From CAYWHE01 sp964458125 (lineage in GTDB: Bacteria; Bacteroidota; Bacteroidia; AKYH767-A; OLB10), in NCBI GenBank assembly GCA_964458125.1, contig CAYWHE010000094.1, forward strand, positions 1 through 14,900: 14,900 nt of DNA. Direction: 5' to 3'. Position 1 is the stretch's first letter. Every line of letters begins with the position of its first letter. The position numbers and the translations under genes are program-made. Under the pieces are notes generated by a model. It saw only the letters and a list, made by a program, of their open reading frames with translations. It searched no databases and was not told the DNA's origin. Positions 1 through 7,388 of the stretch are shown in pieces.

Positions 1-938
1 GGATCCCACTTGGCAGAAAACTGGAAAAGCGTAAAAAAATCTTCATTCTTCGGTACCCGACGGGTATTGGTCATGTCGATATCGGAAAATTCATATTCCA
101 AAGGGTTGGTGGAAAGTTTAAAATTCCGGAATGCAAAGCATTTAGAATAATCGAGTTTGCTGTTGTAGTTGGGTGTTGACCCGTCACCGTCATATATTTT
201 TTCACAAATGTCGAGGCCTGCGGCCGCCAAGGCAATATCGTAGGAATCGGTACCGGAACACATGGTAAAGAGGTATCCTCCTCCTGCGGTAAAATCCCTG
301 ATTTTCTCAGCCACCCCAAGCTTCAGTTGTGACACCTTGCCAAACCCCAGTTTATGGGCCATGTTCTCGTCTGAACGGACCTGTTCCTGGTACCAGGGCG
401 TATTGTGATACTGGGCATAGAATTTACCATATTGCCCGGTAAAATCCTCATGATGCAGGTGCATCCAGTCGTATAAAGGAAGTTTGCCCTGGATGATTTC
501 CTCATCATAAACAATTTCATAGGGAATTTCGGCATAGGTTAAAACAAGGGTGACGGCATCATCCCAGGGAAGTTTATTTTTTGGTGAATAAACGGCTACC
601 TTCGGCGCCTTTTCCAGTTTGATCACGTCCATGTTGACTTCAGGATTTAGAATTTCCTGAATGATGGCATCGGCCTGGGCATCGGCAATCACCTGGAAGG
701 AAACACCCCTGATAGCGCATTCATTTTCAAATGCCTTACTGGCCTTCACCATAAAACTCCCTCCACGGTAATTCAACAGCCAGTTAACCTCTATATCATT
801 TTTCAGAATCCAATAGGCGATTCCATAGGCTTTCAGGTGATTGGCCTGGGTTTCATCCATGGGAATGAGCAGGTATGCGCCATTCACAAACCCTGGCAGG
901 GAAGCCATCAGCATCAACGTGAAAATAATTTTTTTCAT
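1..938 (-). CDS. Secreted Bacteroidota 'asparagine synthetase B'-labelled protein, amidotransferase-like (N-terminal part, runs off left edge)
   Basis: The frame is open from the ATG at 938-936 to the window edge, giving 312 codons and no stop. The N-terminus (MKKIIFTLMLMASLPGFVNG) is a signal peptide, so the product is exported. Residues 23-60 carry a block (LLIPMDE, then LKAYGIAYW, then WLLNYRGGSF) that I recall from Bacteroidota proteins labelled 'asparagine synthetase B'. That label looks wrong: there is no N-terminal catalytic Cys2 and no ATP-pyrophosphatase motif. Residues 112-145 (KVAVYSPKN..PWDD) start a Rossmann-like strand. HLHHED is at 160-165. GGGYLFTMCSGTDS (219-232) resembles a class I glutamine-amidotransferase nucleophile elbow, with Cys227 in the nucleophile place. 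Family recall and fold reading come from memory and inspection. Substrate and reaction are unknown. The gene lies 128 bp downstream of dnaB on the same strand. Confidence 0.8.
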   Translation of the reverse strand, partial: MKKIIFTLMLMASLPGFVNGAYLLIPMDETQANHLKAYGIAYWILKNDIEVNWLLNYRGGSFMVKASKAFENECAIRGVSFQVIADAQADAIIQEILNPEVNMDVIKLEKAPKVAVYSPKNKLPWDDAVTLVLTYAEIPYEIVYDEEIIQGKLPLYDWMHLHHEDFTGQYGKFYAQYHNTPWYQEQVRSDENMAHKLGFGKVSQLKLGVAEKIRDFTAGGGYLFTMCSGTDSYDIALAAAGLDICEKIYDGDGSTPNYNSKLDYSKCFAFRNFKLSTNPLEYEFSDIDMTNTRRVPKNEDFFTLFQFSAKWD

Positions 939-1066
939 AGCCGGTAACCGGGTTTTCCAAGCGGAACGACAGTCATTTCAATGGCTGAGGTTGAAATCAA
1001 GGAGCCATCTATACACATGCGAATCCAGATGCAAGATACCTCTTTTATAGAATAAAATCCATTCCG

Positions 1067-2590
1067 TTAAAAGGGAGTTGTATCCTCGACATCATTGATC
1101 CTGGATTTTACTGTAATACGTTCGGAAGGTTGATTTTGTTGTGCAGGAAAAGCCTGCTCACCGCCGTATTCAAATTCATCCGGCTCCACAAATTTGGTTA
1201 ACTGGTGTAAAAATTTAAGATGCACGGATTTCAGGGCCCCATTCCTGTTCTTGGCAACGATTATTTCGGCCATTCCGTTCAGATTATTATGTTCTTCATC
1301 TTCCGTGAGGCCGTAATAATCAGGGCGGTATATAAACATTACCATATCGGCATCCTGTTCGATTGCTCCCGACTCCCGTAAGTCAGACAATTGGGGTTTT
1401 TTTGAACCACCCCTGGATTCGACGGCCCTGCTTAACTGGGAGAGGGCTATGATCGGCACGTCCAGTTCCTTGGCAATACTTTTCAGGGATCTGGATATGG
1501 TGCTGATTTCCTGTTCCCTGTTAAAATTCCGGTTATCAAAGCCGGCCACCATCAGTTGCAGGTAATCAATGATGATCAGTTCTATCTTTCGCTCAGCGAC
1601 CAGACGCCTGCATTTGGCACGTAGTTCCAGGATGGAAAGGGATGGCGTATCATCGATAAAGATGGGCGCCTCCGTCAAAGGACCGATTTTGGTATGAAGT
1701 TGCTCCCACTCGTGATTCACCAGTTGACCCCGGCGCAGTTTATCTGACTGCAGTTCCGTTTCACTGGAAATCAGCCGGTTTACCAACTGTACTGAGGACA
1801 TTTCCAGGGAGAAAAAAGCTACCGGTTTCCTAAACTTAATAGCCGCATTTCTGGCTAATGAAAGTACAAAAGCCGTTTTGCCCATACCAGGCCTGGCGGC
1901 CATGATGATCAGGTCGGATTTCTGCCAACCCGCTGTAATCCGGTCCAGTTCGGTAAAACCGCTTGGTACACCTGTTACGCCTGACGTCTGCTGGCTGGCA
2001 TCTTCAATTTTTTTTAAGGATTTGGTGATCAGCGCATGGATATCTTCATAGTTCTTACGCAGGTTTCCTTCTGCGATGGCAAACAGGTTTTTTTCAGCCT
2101 TATCCAGCAGCAACAAAACATCCGAGGTGTCTTCGTAGGCTTCCTTTACAATTTCAGAGGAAATCCTGATCAGTTCCCGCTGAATGAATTTTTCAAGAAT
2201 GATCCTGGAGTGATATTCAATATTGGCTGCCGATGCCACGCGATTGGTAAGCTGGGTGATATAATAGGGACCACCTACGAGATCAAGTTCTCCTGATTTT
2301 CGTAAGGCCTGGGTAACAGTCAGAATATCGACCGGTTCGGTATTGTGAAACAGGTGGTGAATGGCACTGAAAATCCGCTGGTGAGCTTCCTTATAAAAGC
2401 TTTCAGGATGAAGAATGTCTATCACCGCATTCAGGGCATCCTTTTCTATCATTAAAGCGCCCAGCACCGCCTCCTCCAGATCAAGGGCCTGGGGGGGTAA
2501 TTTTCCCATTCCTGCTGCATGCTGCAGGGCCAGGGTCGATTTATTGGTGGCACGTTTCCGTGTACCGGCTGAAGGCAATTGGTCTGGCAT
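1067..2590 (-). CDS. dnaB: Replicative DNA helicase DnaB
   Basis: This is the hexameric replicative helicase that unwinds DNA 5'->3' at the fork and recruits primase. The length, 507 aa, is normal for Bacteroidota DnaB, with a slightly long N-terminus. The DnaB N-terminal domain spans about residues 31-135 (LPPQALDLEEAVLGALM...). A linker leads to the RecA-like C-terminal domain from about 205. Visible motifs are Walker A RPGMGKT (233-239), SLEMS (261-265), Walker B IDYLQL (341-346), SQLSR (384-388), SDLRESGAIEQDAD (402-415) and the arginine-finger segment KNRNG (447-451, R449). No intein interrupts the motifs. The C-terminal tail from about 468 is low-complexity and Q/E-rich. The ATG is followed by a typical N-terminus, and a perfect TAnnTTTG box lies 54 bp upstream. 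It has its own promoter and is separated by 177 bp from the upstream gene. Confidence 0.97.
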   Translation of the reverse strand: MPDQLPSAGTRKRATNKSTLALQHAAGMGKLPPQALDLEEAVLGALMIEKDALNAVIDILHPESFYKEAHQRIFSAIHHLFHNTEPVDILTVTQALRKSGELDLVGGPYYITQLTNRVASAANIEYHSRIILEKFIQRELIRISSEIVKEAYEDTSDVLLLLDKAEKNLFAIAEGNLRKNYEDIHALITKSLKKIEDASQQTSGVTGVPSGFTELDRITAGWQKSDLIIMAARPGMGKTAFVLSLARNAAIKFRKPVAFFSLEMSSVQLVNRLISSETELQSDKLRRGQLVNHEWEQLHTKIGPLTEAPIFIDDTPSLSILELRAKCRRLVAERKIELIIIDYLQLMVAGFDNRNFNREQEISTISRSLKSIAKELDVPIIALSQLSRAVESRGGSKKPQLSDLRESGAIEQDADMVMFIYRPDYYGLTEDEEHNNLNGMAEIIVAKNRNGALKSVHLKFLHQLTKFVEPDEFEYGGEQAFPAQQNQPSERITVKSRINDVEDTTPF

Positions 2591-2643
2591 AACTGGTTAA
2601 AGAGAAAAAAAAGGTTTTCGGAAAAAAATCGGGTTTGATCCTA

Positions 2644-2651
2644 CAAATTTA
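2644..2651 (-). promoter_or_regulatory. Bacteroidota-type -7 promoter box for dnaB
   Basis: On the minus strand this reads TAAATTTG, a perfect match to the TAnnTTTG box of the Bacteroidota primary sigma factor. A TTTT at 2671-2674 lies 19 bp upstream and matches three of the four bases of the -33 TTTG element. The box sits 54 bp before the dnaB start codon, leaving a leader of roughly 45 nt. The assignment is by consensus only. Confidence 0.5.
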
Positions 2652-2767
2652 ACAACAGATGAAGAGTGTTAAAAATTTTAATTTCAGAATAGTTTTAAAC
2701 ATCGTTTGGAGACCAGTTAAAAATTAATATAACTCCCGGACAAAATATCAGGGATCAACAGCTTTTC

Positions 2768-5533
2768 CTATTCCAATAAATACAGGTAAACTTCCCTTCC
2801 ATGGGATACCAGTATATTTTTCCGGCCATCGTTGTTCATTTCATCCAACTTAAACGCCCGGTCCGCTTTTATCGGGAAGCCTTTATAAAGACTGCCGTTG
2901 CTGTTAAACAGATAGGCATGACCGTTGACGCTGGACCAGACACCAATCCTGGTTTCCTTCCCGTTTCCGGGGAAGATCAGGATGCCGGGATCCGCCTCTC
3001 CCCCGGGAATCCTGGAGAACAAACTTAAAGAATCCTGCTGATACAGGGAAATCTGGGTGCCGTCGTTGAGGAGAAAATCATTCTCATCATCCAGGTTGAG
3101 ATCGGTCATGGCGAATCCTGCTCCGTCTGCAAACTCCATCAGAGGGTGTACGCGGATAAACCCATCCGGCATTATGCTGCAGAGGTTTCCGGCCGTATCC
3201 AGTGTAACGAAACTGTAATTTCCTTCCCGGTCGCTATCCAGGTAAAATGGAACAGTCTTGTTTTTAAATAAGAGCTGATGGATTGGCCTGATTTCCTGTC
3301 CGAATTTATCGAGCAGATAAACCTTGCCGGCGGCATCATTAAAGAGCAGTATGTCGTTTTTATCCAGGTTAAAATGAGCCACCGGATCGGTTACCCCGGC
3401 CGTGACGGCAGCAAAATTCCAGCCCAGCAGCGGTTTTCCTGAAGCCTGGTAGCCGTATATCCGGCCATTGGAGCAGGCCACGTAAATCCGGTATTCCTTT
3501 TCGTTATCAAAATCAAAAACGGAAACCCCATTGGTGGCGGTGGAAGGAAGCCTGATGGGGAATCCGGAGAAATATTTTCCAGCCGTATCAATCATCAATA
3601 ACCGGGTTGGGGTATTAAAAAGAAATTGCACCTGCCCGTTTTTGACCACATCCAGCGTGTGGAAATCACTGATCACCGGTTCATCCAGTTGAATTTTCCA
3701 ACGTGCAAGCCCGGCATTATCAAGCAGCCATAAGCGGAGAGTGGCATCCTGAACCAGTACGCCCTGCTGGCCCTGGCCCATGGAAACAAAAGAGGGCCCT
3801 GCAATAACGCCGGAGTCAAGTTCTGCGGACCAAACCAGGTTTACTCCTGTAGCCGGCATTTGTGTATATAACAATCCGGCTGATGTTTGGAATCCTCCAG
3901 GTGTATGTTGAATCATAAAAGCGAATGCGTTCCAGCGTGACAGGCCCTTGTAGTGATCCACCCAAGCACCTGCATCGGCTGATGCGACCGATTTAAACAG
4001 GTACGAACAGGCCGGGATCCGGCTGTAAAAACAAAAATTTCCATTCCGGGTGATCTGTTCCGGGTTTAATTCCCGATTAGAACCCTGAAGGGTCCTGCCG
4101 GCCTGAAAGTCGTCAATAAAACTTCTCAATCCGGAAGCCTGATTGGAAAAAACAATGTAGTTGCCGGTATTGGTAAAAAAAAGGCGGTTGAGTTTATTAA
4201 AAATATCACCATAGAGGGAGGCCATGACATTTTTGAGGTTTATCAGGCCTATGGTATGTCCATTGTAGTTCTCCACCGTCCATCGTACTCCCTGCCGGCC
4301 CGCCACCCGTTGTCCCAGTTCCCGGAGTTCCTGCATGGCCAGCAGCGTATCACGCGCCTTAAAAACAGCCATCACATTATTGGTAAAATTTGTTCCTCCC
4401 GGTTCGGTAACCATAAGGGCATATTCATTCCCCAGCCATCGCTGCAATTTATCGCGCACTGAAATATCATAGGCTGCTTCCAGTGTATTCAGGTATCGTT
4501 CTTTTTCAGCGCCTGATTCCATCTGCGACAGATACCGCTTCAGGTCAGCAAAGTACTGTTGTTGGTTTGAAAGACCGTAATACAGAAATGCTGCTGTTCT
4601 GCCCGGAAGAATCCCGGGGAGTTCCATTTTCACCGGCGACTGTCTGCTGAACAGGTTTAAATAGGAACCGGAATCCGCGGTGGTGGTTAAACCGGCAAAC
4701 AGGAGATGATCCTTTTCGGCCTGCAGGGACAGGCAGGACCAGCCTCCAAAGTTCGACAGTCCTGAAAACGGTCTTTCCCGCGCCGGATCTGCAAACATTC
4801 CCAGCCAGGCGGACAGGTTGTTGTACCGGAAATAAATTTTATCCTCACGATGCAGGCTTTCCCGCCTGTACAATTCAATAAATGATTTATCCCCTCCGAA
4901 AGGTTTTTTAAGTTTTTGCTGCCGGATGGCATCCTCCACGAGGAAAGAGGTAAAACTTCCGGCAAAAACCCCCTTACTAACGGTAAATGTAAACGAACGT
5001 CCCCCGGACAAAAGTAATTCGTTGACCGTGATGCCGTCATAGTTGCGCGCCTGCAGTGCCGTATGGGGATCCCCGGCTATTTCCCTTACCCACTGCTCAC
5101 ATTCGGAAGAACCATAACCGGCAGGCAGGCTGATCAGAAAAAGAAAATCATAATCCGTGGCCCGCGTGACATGCGCTGAAATGATCAGGTGACCAGTACC
5201 GAACAACTCCCTGATGGAGGTATTGGCCTGAAGAATGGAGTCCATTTTAAAAAAGGATCCGATAAACCTGCCTAAATCGGGATCATTTTTGTTATCGGCT
5301 GCGTAAATACTGTTCACTATTTTTTTCAGATTGCCGGCATCATTATAAAAATCGATAAAAAAGGAAGCATCTGCCGGAATCGCATTAATGGCATTTTCGC
5401 CGGCATTGCGGTATTTTTTAAAATAATAAAAACCAACACCAAGCAAACCGATAATCAGTAATGCAATAACGGAAGAGGTTACAACGCGTCTCAAAAAAAT
5501 GACAATATTTTGGGTCGTTGAAATAAAATTCAA
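2768..5533 (-). CDS. Large membrane-anchored protein with C-terminal beta-propeller-like repeats, unknown function
   Basis: The product has 921 aa. A single transmembrane segment (about 18-38) is followed by a basic stretch, so most of the chain should lie in the periplasm. Residues 50-540 resemble DUF3352-type proteins (NAIPADASFFIDF near 49-61), but that match is tentative. From about 565 to the end the chain is beta-rich with repeated propeller-blade signatures: GKYFSGFPIRL (652-662), GRIYGYQASGK (690-700), GKVYLLDKFG (736-745) and GSLYKGFPIKA (880-890). Acidic loops like those of FG-GAP/VCBS repeats occur at DLNLDDEND (811-819) and DEMNNDGRKN (897-906). The start is unusual: the frame has no upstream ATG before its in-frame stop (5585-5587), and the best start is TTG at 5533. 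It lies 89 bp downstream of the 470-aa gene and may share its transcript. I do not know its function. Confidence 0.8.
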   Translation of the reverse strand: MNFISTTQNIVIFLRRVVTSSVIALLIIGLLGVGFYYFKKYRNAGENAINAIPADASFFIDFYNDAGNLKKIVNSIYAADNKNDPDLGRFIGSFFKMDSILQANTSIRELFGTGHLIISAHVTRATDYDFLFLISLPAGYGSSECEQWVREIAGDPHTALQARNYDGITVNELLLSGGRSFTFTVSKGVFAGSFTSFLVEDAIRQQKLKKPFGGDKSFIELYRRESLHREDKIYFRYNNLSAWLGMFADPARERPFSGLSNFGGWSCLSLQAEKDHLLFAGLTTTADSGSYLNLFSRQSPVKMELPGILPGRTAAFLYYGLSNQQQYFADLKRYLSQMESGAEKERYLNTLEAAYDISVRDKLQRWLGNEYALMVTEPGGTNFTNNVMAVFKARDTLLAMQELRELGQRVAGRQGVRWTVENYNGHTIGLINLKNVMASLYGDIFNKLNRLFFTNTGNYIVFSNQASGLRSFIDDFQAGRTLQGSNRELNPEQITRNGNFCFYSRIPACSYLFKSVASADAGAWVDHYKGLSRWNAFAFMIQHTPGGFQTSAGLLYTQMPATGVNLVWSAELDSGVIAGPSFVSMGQGQQGVLVQDATLRLWLLDNAGLARWKIQLDEPVISDFHTLDVVKNGQVQFLFNTPTRLLMIDTAGKYFSGFPIRLPSTATNGVSVFDFDNEKEYRIYVACSNGRIYGYQASGKPLLGWNFAAVTAGVTDPVAHFNLDKNDILLFNDAAGKVYLLDKFGQEIRPIHQLLFKNKTVPFYLDSDREGNYSFVTLDTAGNLCSIMPDGFIRVHPLMEFADGAGFAMTDLNLDDENDFLLNDGTQISLYQQDSLSLFSRIPGGEADPGILIFPGNGKETRIGVWSSVNGHAYLFNSNGSLYKGFPIKADRAFKLDEMNNDGRKNILVSHGREVYLYLLE

Positions 5534-5622
5534 CCATTCAAAGCTACAGCCAACCAGGGAGCATCTGCCACCGGTAAGGATATTTTATTTACATGGTTGT
5601 GTTAATAAGGCTGAAATCAGGT

Positions 5623-7035
5623 TCATGAGAGGGCTTCGTCAATCACCTGCCTGATCCACTGTTGATCAGCCACCTGTGAAGTCCGGGAAAGTTTTTGTTT
5701 CAGGGTTTGGATTTTCCTGGGTGATGTGCCGGCGTGCACCAGGCGAATGGCAAAGTTGACCAGGTTCCGGTAAAGGGTCCGCTGATAGGCTGATATGAGT
5801 TTGTTCCGGGACAGAAAAATTTTAAAAGCTGCGGCATGGAAAAGAAGCGTTTCCTCGTCTCCCTGTTCATAGTATATTTTCAACTGTATGGACCGCACAT
5901 CCAGTTGGTAATATATATCGGTCAAGGACACCCGTTGAAAAAGCCTGAGAGCGGCTGAATAATCCTTTTTATGAAAATGAAGGTTGGCAAGATTATATAA
6001 AACTGCATTTCTTTTTTCCTCCGGATTCAGGTAATAACTGTATTTTCTGATGAAATTTTCCACCCATTTCAACTGTCCCAGACGGAGACCAAGGGTGGTC
6101 ATATTTTTAAACTCCCACTGACTGAGGTAATCGTTACGCAGCAGCCTTTTATTGGCGAGGATTTCCTGGTAAATTTCAAATAATACCGGTTGGTATGAGG
6201 TTTCACCCAAATTGATTTTTTTTATACAGTAATTCCGGATATACTGATATAGATCGTTCAGTTCCGACACAGGAAAAATGCCGGCATGACGGGAAAGCAG
6301 CGTCCTGAGCTGACCGAAATGCGGTTCCGCTTCTGATGAAATTATGGACATCAGCACCTGGAAATAGATTTCAATAACCGGTATTCCTGAGAAAGCGGGG
6401 TCCGTAGCCAGTTTCCGGATCTCCTCTGAAAGATGCACCGTGTATTCAGCCTCCAGGATATTTTGGGCATTGGCTGATTCGGCCATCAGCTGAAGTTTCC
6501 GGGCCAGGTAAAAAACGTCCAGTTCCTTCATCAGTTCATCAAAGCGAATCACCTTTTTTCTTCTGCTTTTTCGGAAAGCATATTGCTGGTGCTGGTAATG
6601 CATCAGGAAAGTCGACAGGTAATATTCCGCATCACGGGAATGCTGGTTTCGGTGCCACTTCTCAAATTGGTGATGTTCAAAATCATAGGCCTTTTCACAA
6701 TTTTTCTCCGCCAACCCTTTAAGTTTTAACTGAAAAAGCAAGGCTTCATTGGCAAAAAGTTCCCTGCAGGCCAGGTAATTTTCGAGGCACCTGGTCAGGT
6801 CCGAAAGCAGGTAGCGCATTTCCTTATCCTGATATTTCCTTTCCGGATATAAACGCTTATATAGCTCGGCTCTTGAACCAAGCTGCTGTTTGCGGATCGC
6901 TTCGTCCAGTATGGGAAACAGCGCTATGATGGTTTCATTGGTATTCAGCCAGGGCGAAGCTATAAACCGCACAAACGAATTCCTGTCGTGTTTGGAAAAA
7001 CTTTTTATAATTCCATGAAGCTTACTATTCTCCAT
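5623..7035 (-). CDS. All-helical protein with a TPR-like segment, unknown function (Bacteroidota family)
   Basis: The product has 470 aa from the ATG at 7035; a TTG two codons further upstream is also in frame but ATG is preferred. There is no signal peptide or membrane segment, so it should be cytoplasmic. The whole chain is predicted helical by eye. The N-terminus (KLHGIIKSFSKHDRNSFVRF, then SPWLN) resembles a family of about 500-aa hypothetical proteins that I recall from Bacteroidota, often with 'F..SP..N.N' near residue 30. A TPR-like helix pair lies at about 342-390 (LYNLANLHFHKKDYSAALRLF). A basic run (RKSRRKKVIRF, about 155-165) sits in the middle. These features suggest a scaffold or protein-interaction role, but nothing shows the partner. 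It precedes the membrane-anchored propeller gene on the same strand. Confidence 0.75.
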   Translation of the reverse strand: MENSKLHGIIKSFSKHDRNSFVRFIASPWLNTNETIIALFPILDEAIRKQQLGSRAELYKRLYPERKYQDKEMRYLLSDLTRCLENYLACRELFANEALLFQLKLKGLAEKNCEKAYDFEHHQFEKWHRNQHSRDAEYYLSTFLMHYQHQQYAFRKSRRKKVIRFDELMKELDVFYLARKLQLMAESANAQNILEAEYTVHLSEEIRKLATDPAFSGIPVIEIYFQVLMSIISSEAEPHFGQLRTLLSRHAGIFPVSELNDLYQYIRNYCIKKINLGETSYQPVLFEIYQEILANKRLLRNDYLSQWEFKNMTTLGLRLGQLKWVENFIRKYSYYLNPEEKRNAVLYNLANLHFHKKDYSAALRLFQRVSLTDIYYQLDVRSIQLKIYYEQGDEETLLFHAAAFKIFLSRNKLISAYQRTLYRNLVNFAIRLVHAGTSPRKIQTLKQKLSRTSQVADQQWIRQVIDEALS

Positions 7036-7388
7036 ATACAAAACCGTTTTGGAAGCAATTTTTCTGTACTTGTAAATTATTTAATCTGGCAAATAACAAA
7101 TACTTCTGTAATTTATTCTACGTGATTTTATATAAAATAATGGGCATTTTGAAAGTATATAATTCATATATTATTGATTATGACATATATATAAACTATT
7201 AAAAATTAAAATCATTTATAAAAGACCTGAAAATTTATTCAAATATAAATAAAATATTTACTGGCAAATGAAATTTTTTGTATTTTTTTCAGGCATCTCC
7301 GCTATTTACATTTGTATCGTGAAATAATACCCGGATCGAATCGGGTTATAATTAATAACTATATTAGGACTTTACTAAACAACATCTC
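7036..7388. other. AT-rich gene-free region between divergent genes
   Basis: This stretch separates the leftward 470-aa gene from the rightward T9SS cargo gene. In 7081-7260 I count 29 G or C bases in 180 (about 16%), far below the flanking genes, and ATATAT-like runs are common. No open frame of note lies here. The right part holds the promoter of the cargo gene (7307-7314) and a small inverted repeat at 7331-7346 (CCC-G-GAT, loop CGA, ATC-GGG) in its leader. I see no RNA gene or recognisable riboswitch. Confidence 0.7.
7307..7314 (+). promoter_or_regulatory. Bacteroidota-type -7 promoter box for the T9SS cargo gene
   Basis: TACATTTG is a perfect TAnnTTTG match. A TTTT at 7284-7287 lies 19 bp upstream, matching three of four bases of the -33 element. 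The start codon follows at 7389, giving a leader of about 65-70 nt. The surrounding sequence is very AT-rich, which raises the chance of a random match. Confidence 0.45.

Noticed and set aside
1..6. GGATCC at the exact left edge
   Set aside because: It may reflect a BamHI cloning junction or chance; other GGATCC sites occur inside the window and it has no biological meaning here.
71..535. Two short minus-strand open frames
   Set aside because: Both are shadows of the real partial gene, which stays open from 938 to the window edge in another frame.
941..952. CCGG-TAA-CCGG inverted repeat just before the partial gene start
   Set aside because: The loop is only 3 nt, the stem is 4 bp and no T run follows; CCGG is common throughout the window.
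4687..5040. 117-aa open frame on the minus strand
   Set aside because: It is an out-of-frame shadow within the 921-aa gene.
7240..7247. TATATTTG on the minus strand as a promoter for the 470-aa gene
   Set aside because: It is a perfect consensus match, but 205 bp from the start codon and inside a very AT-rich block where chance matches are expected.
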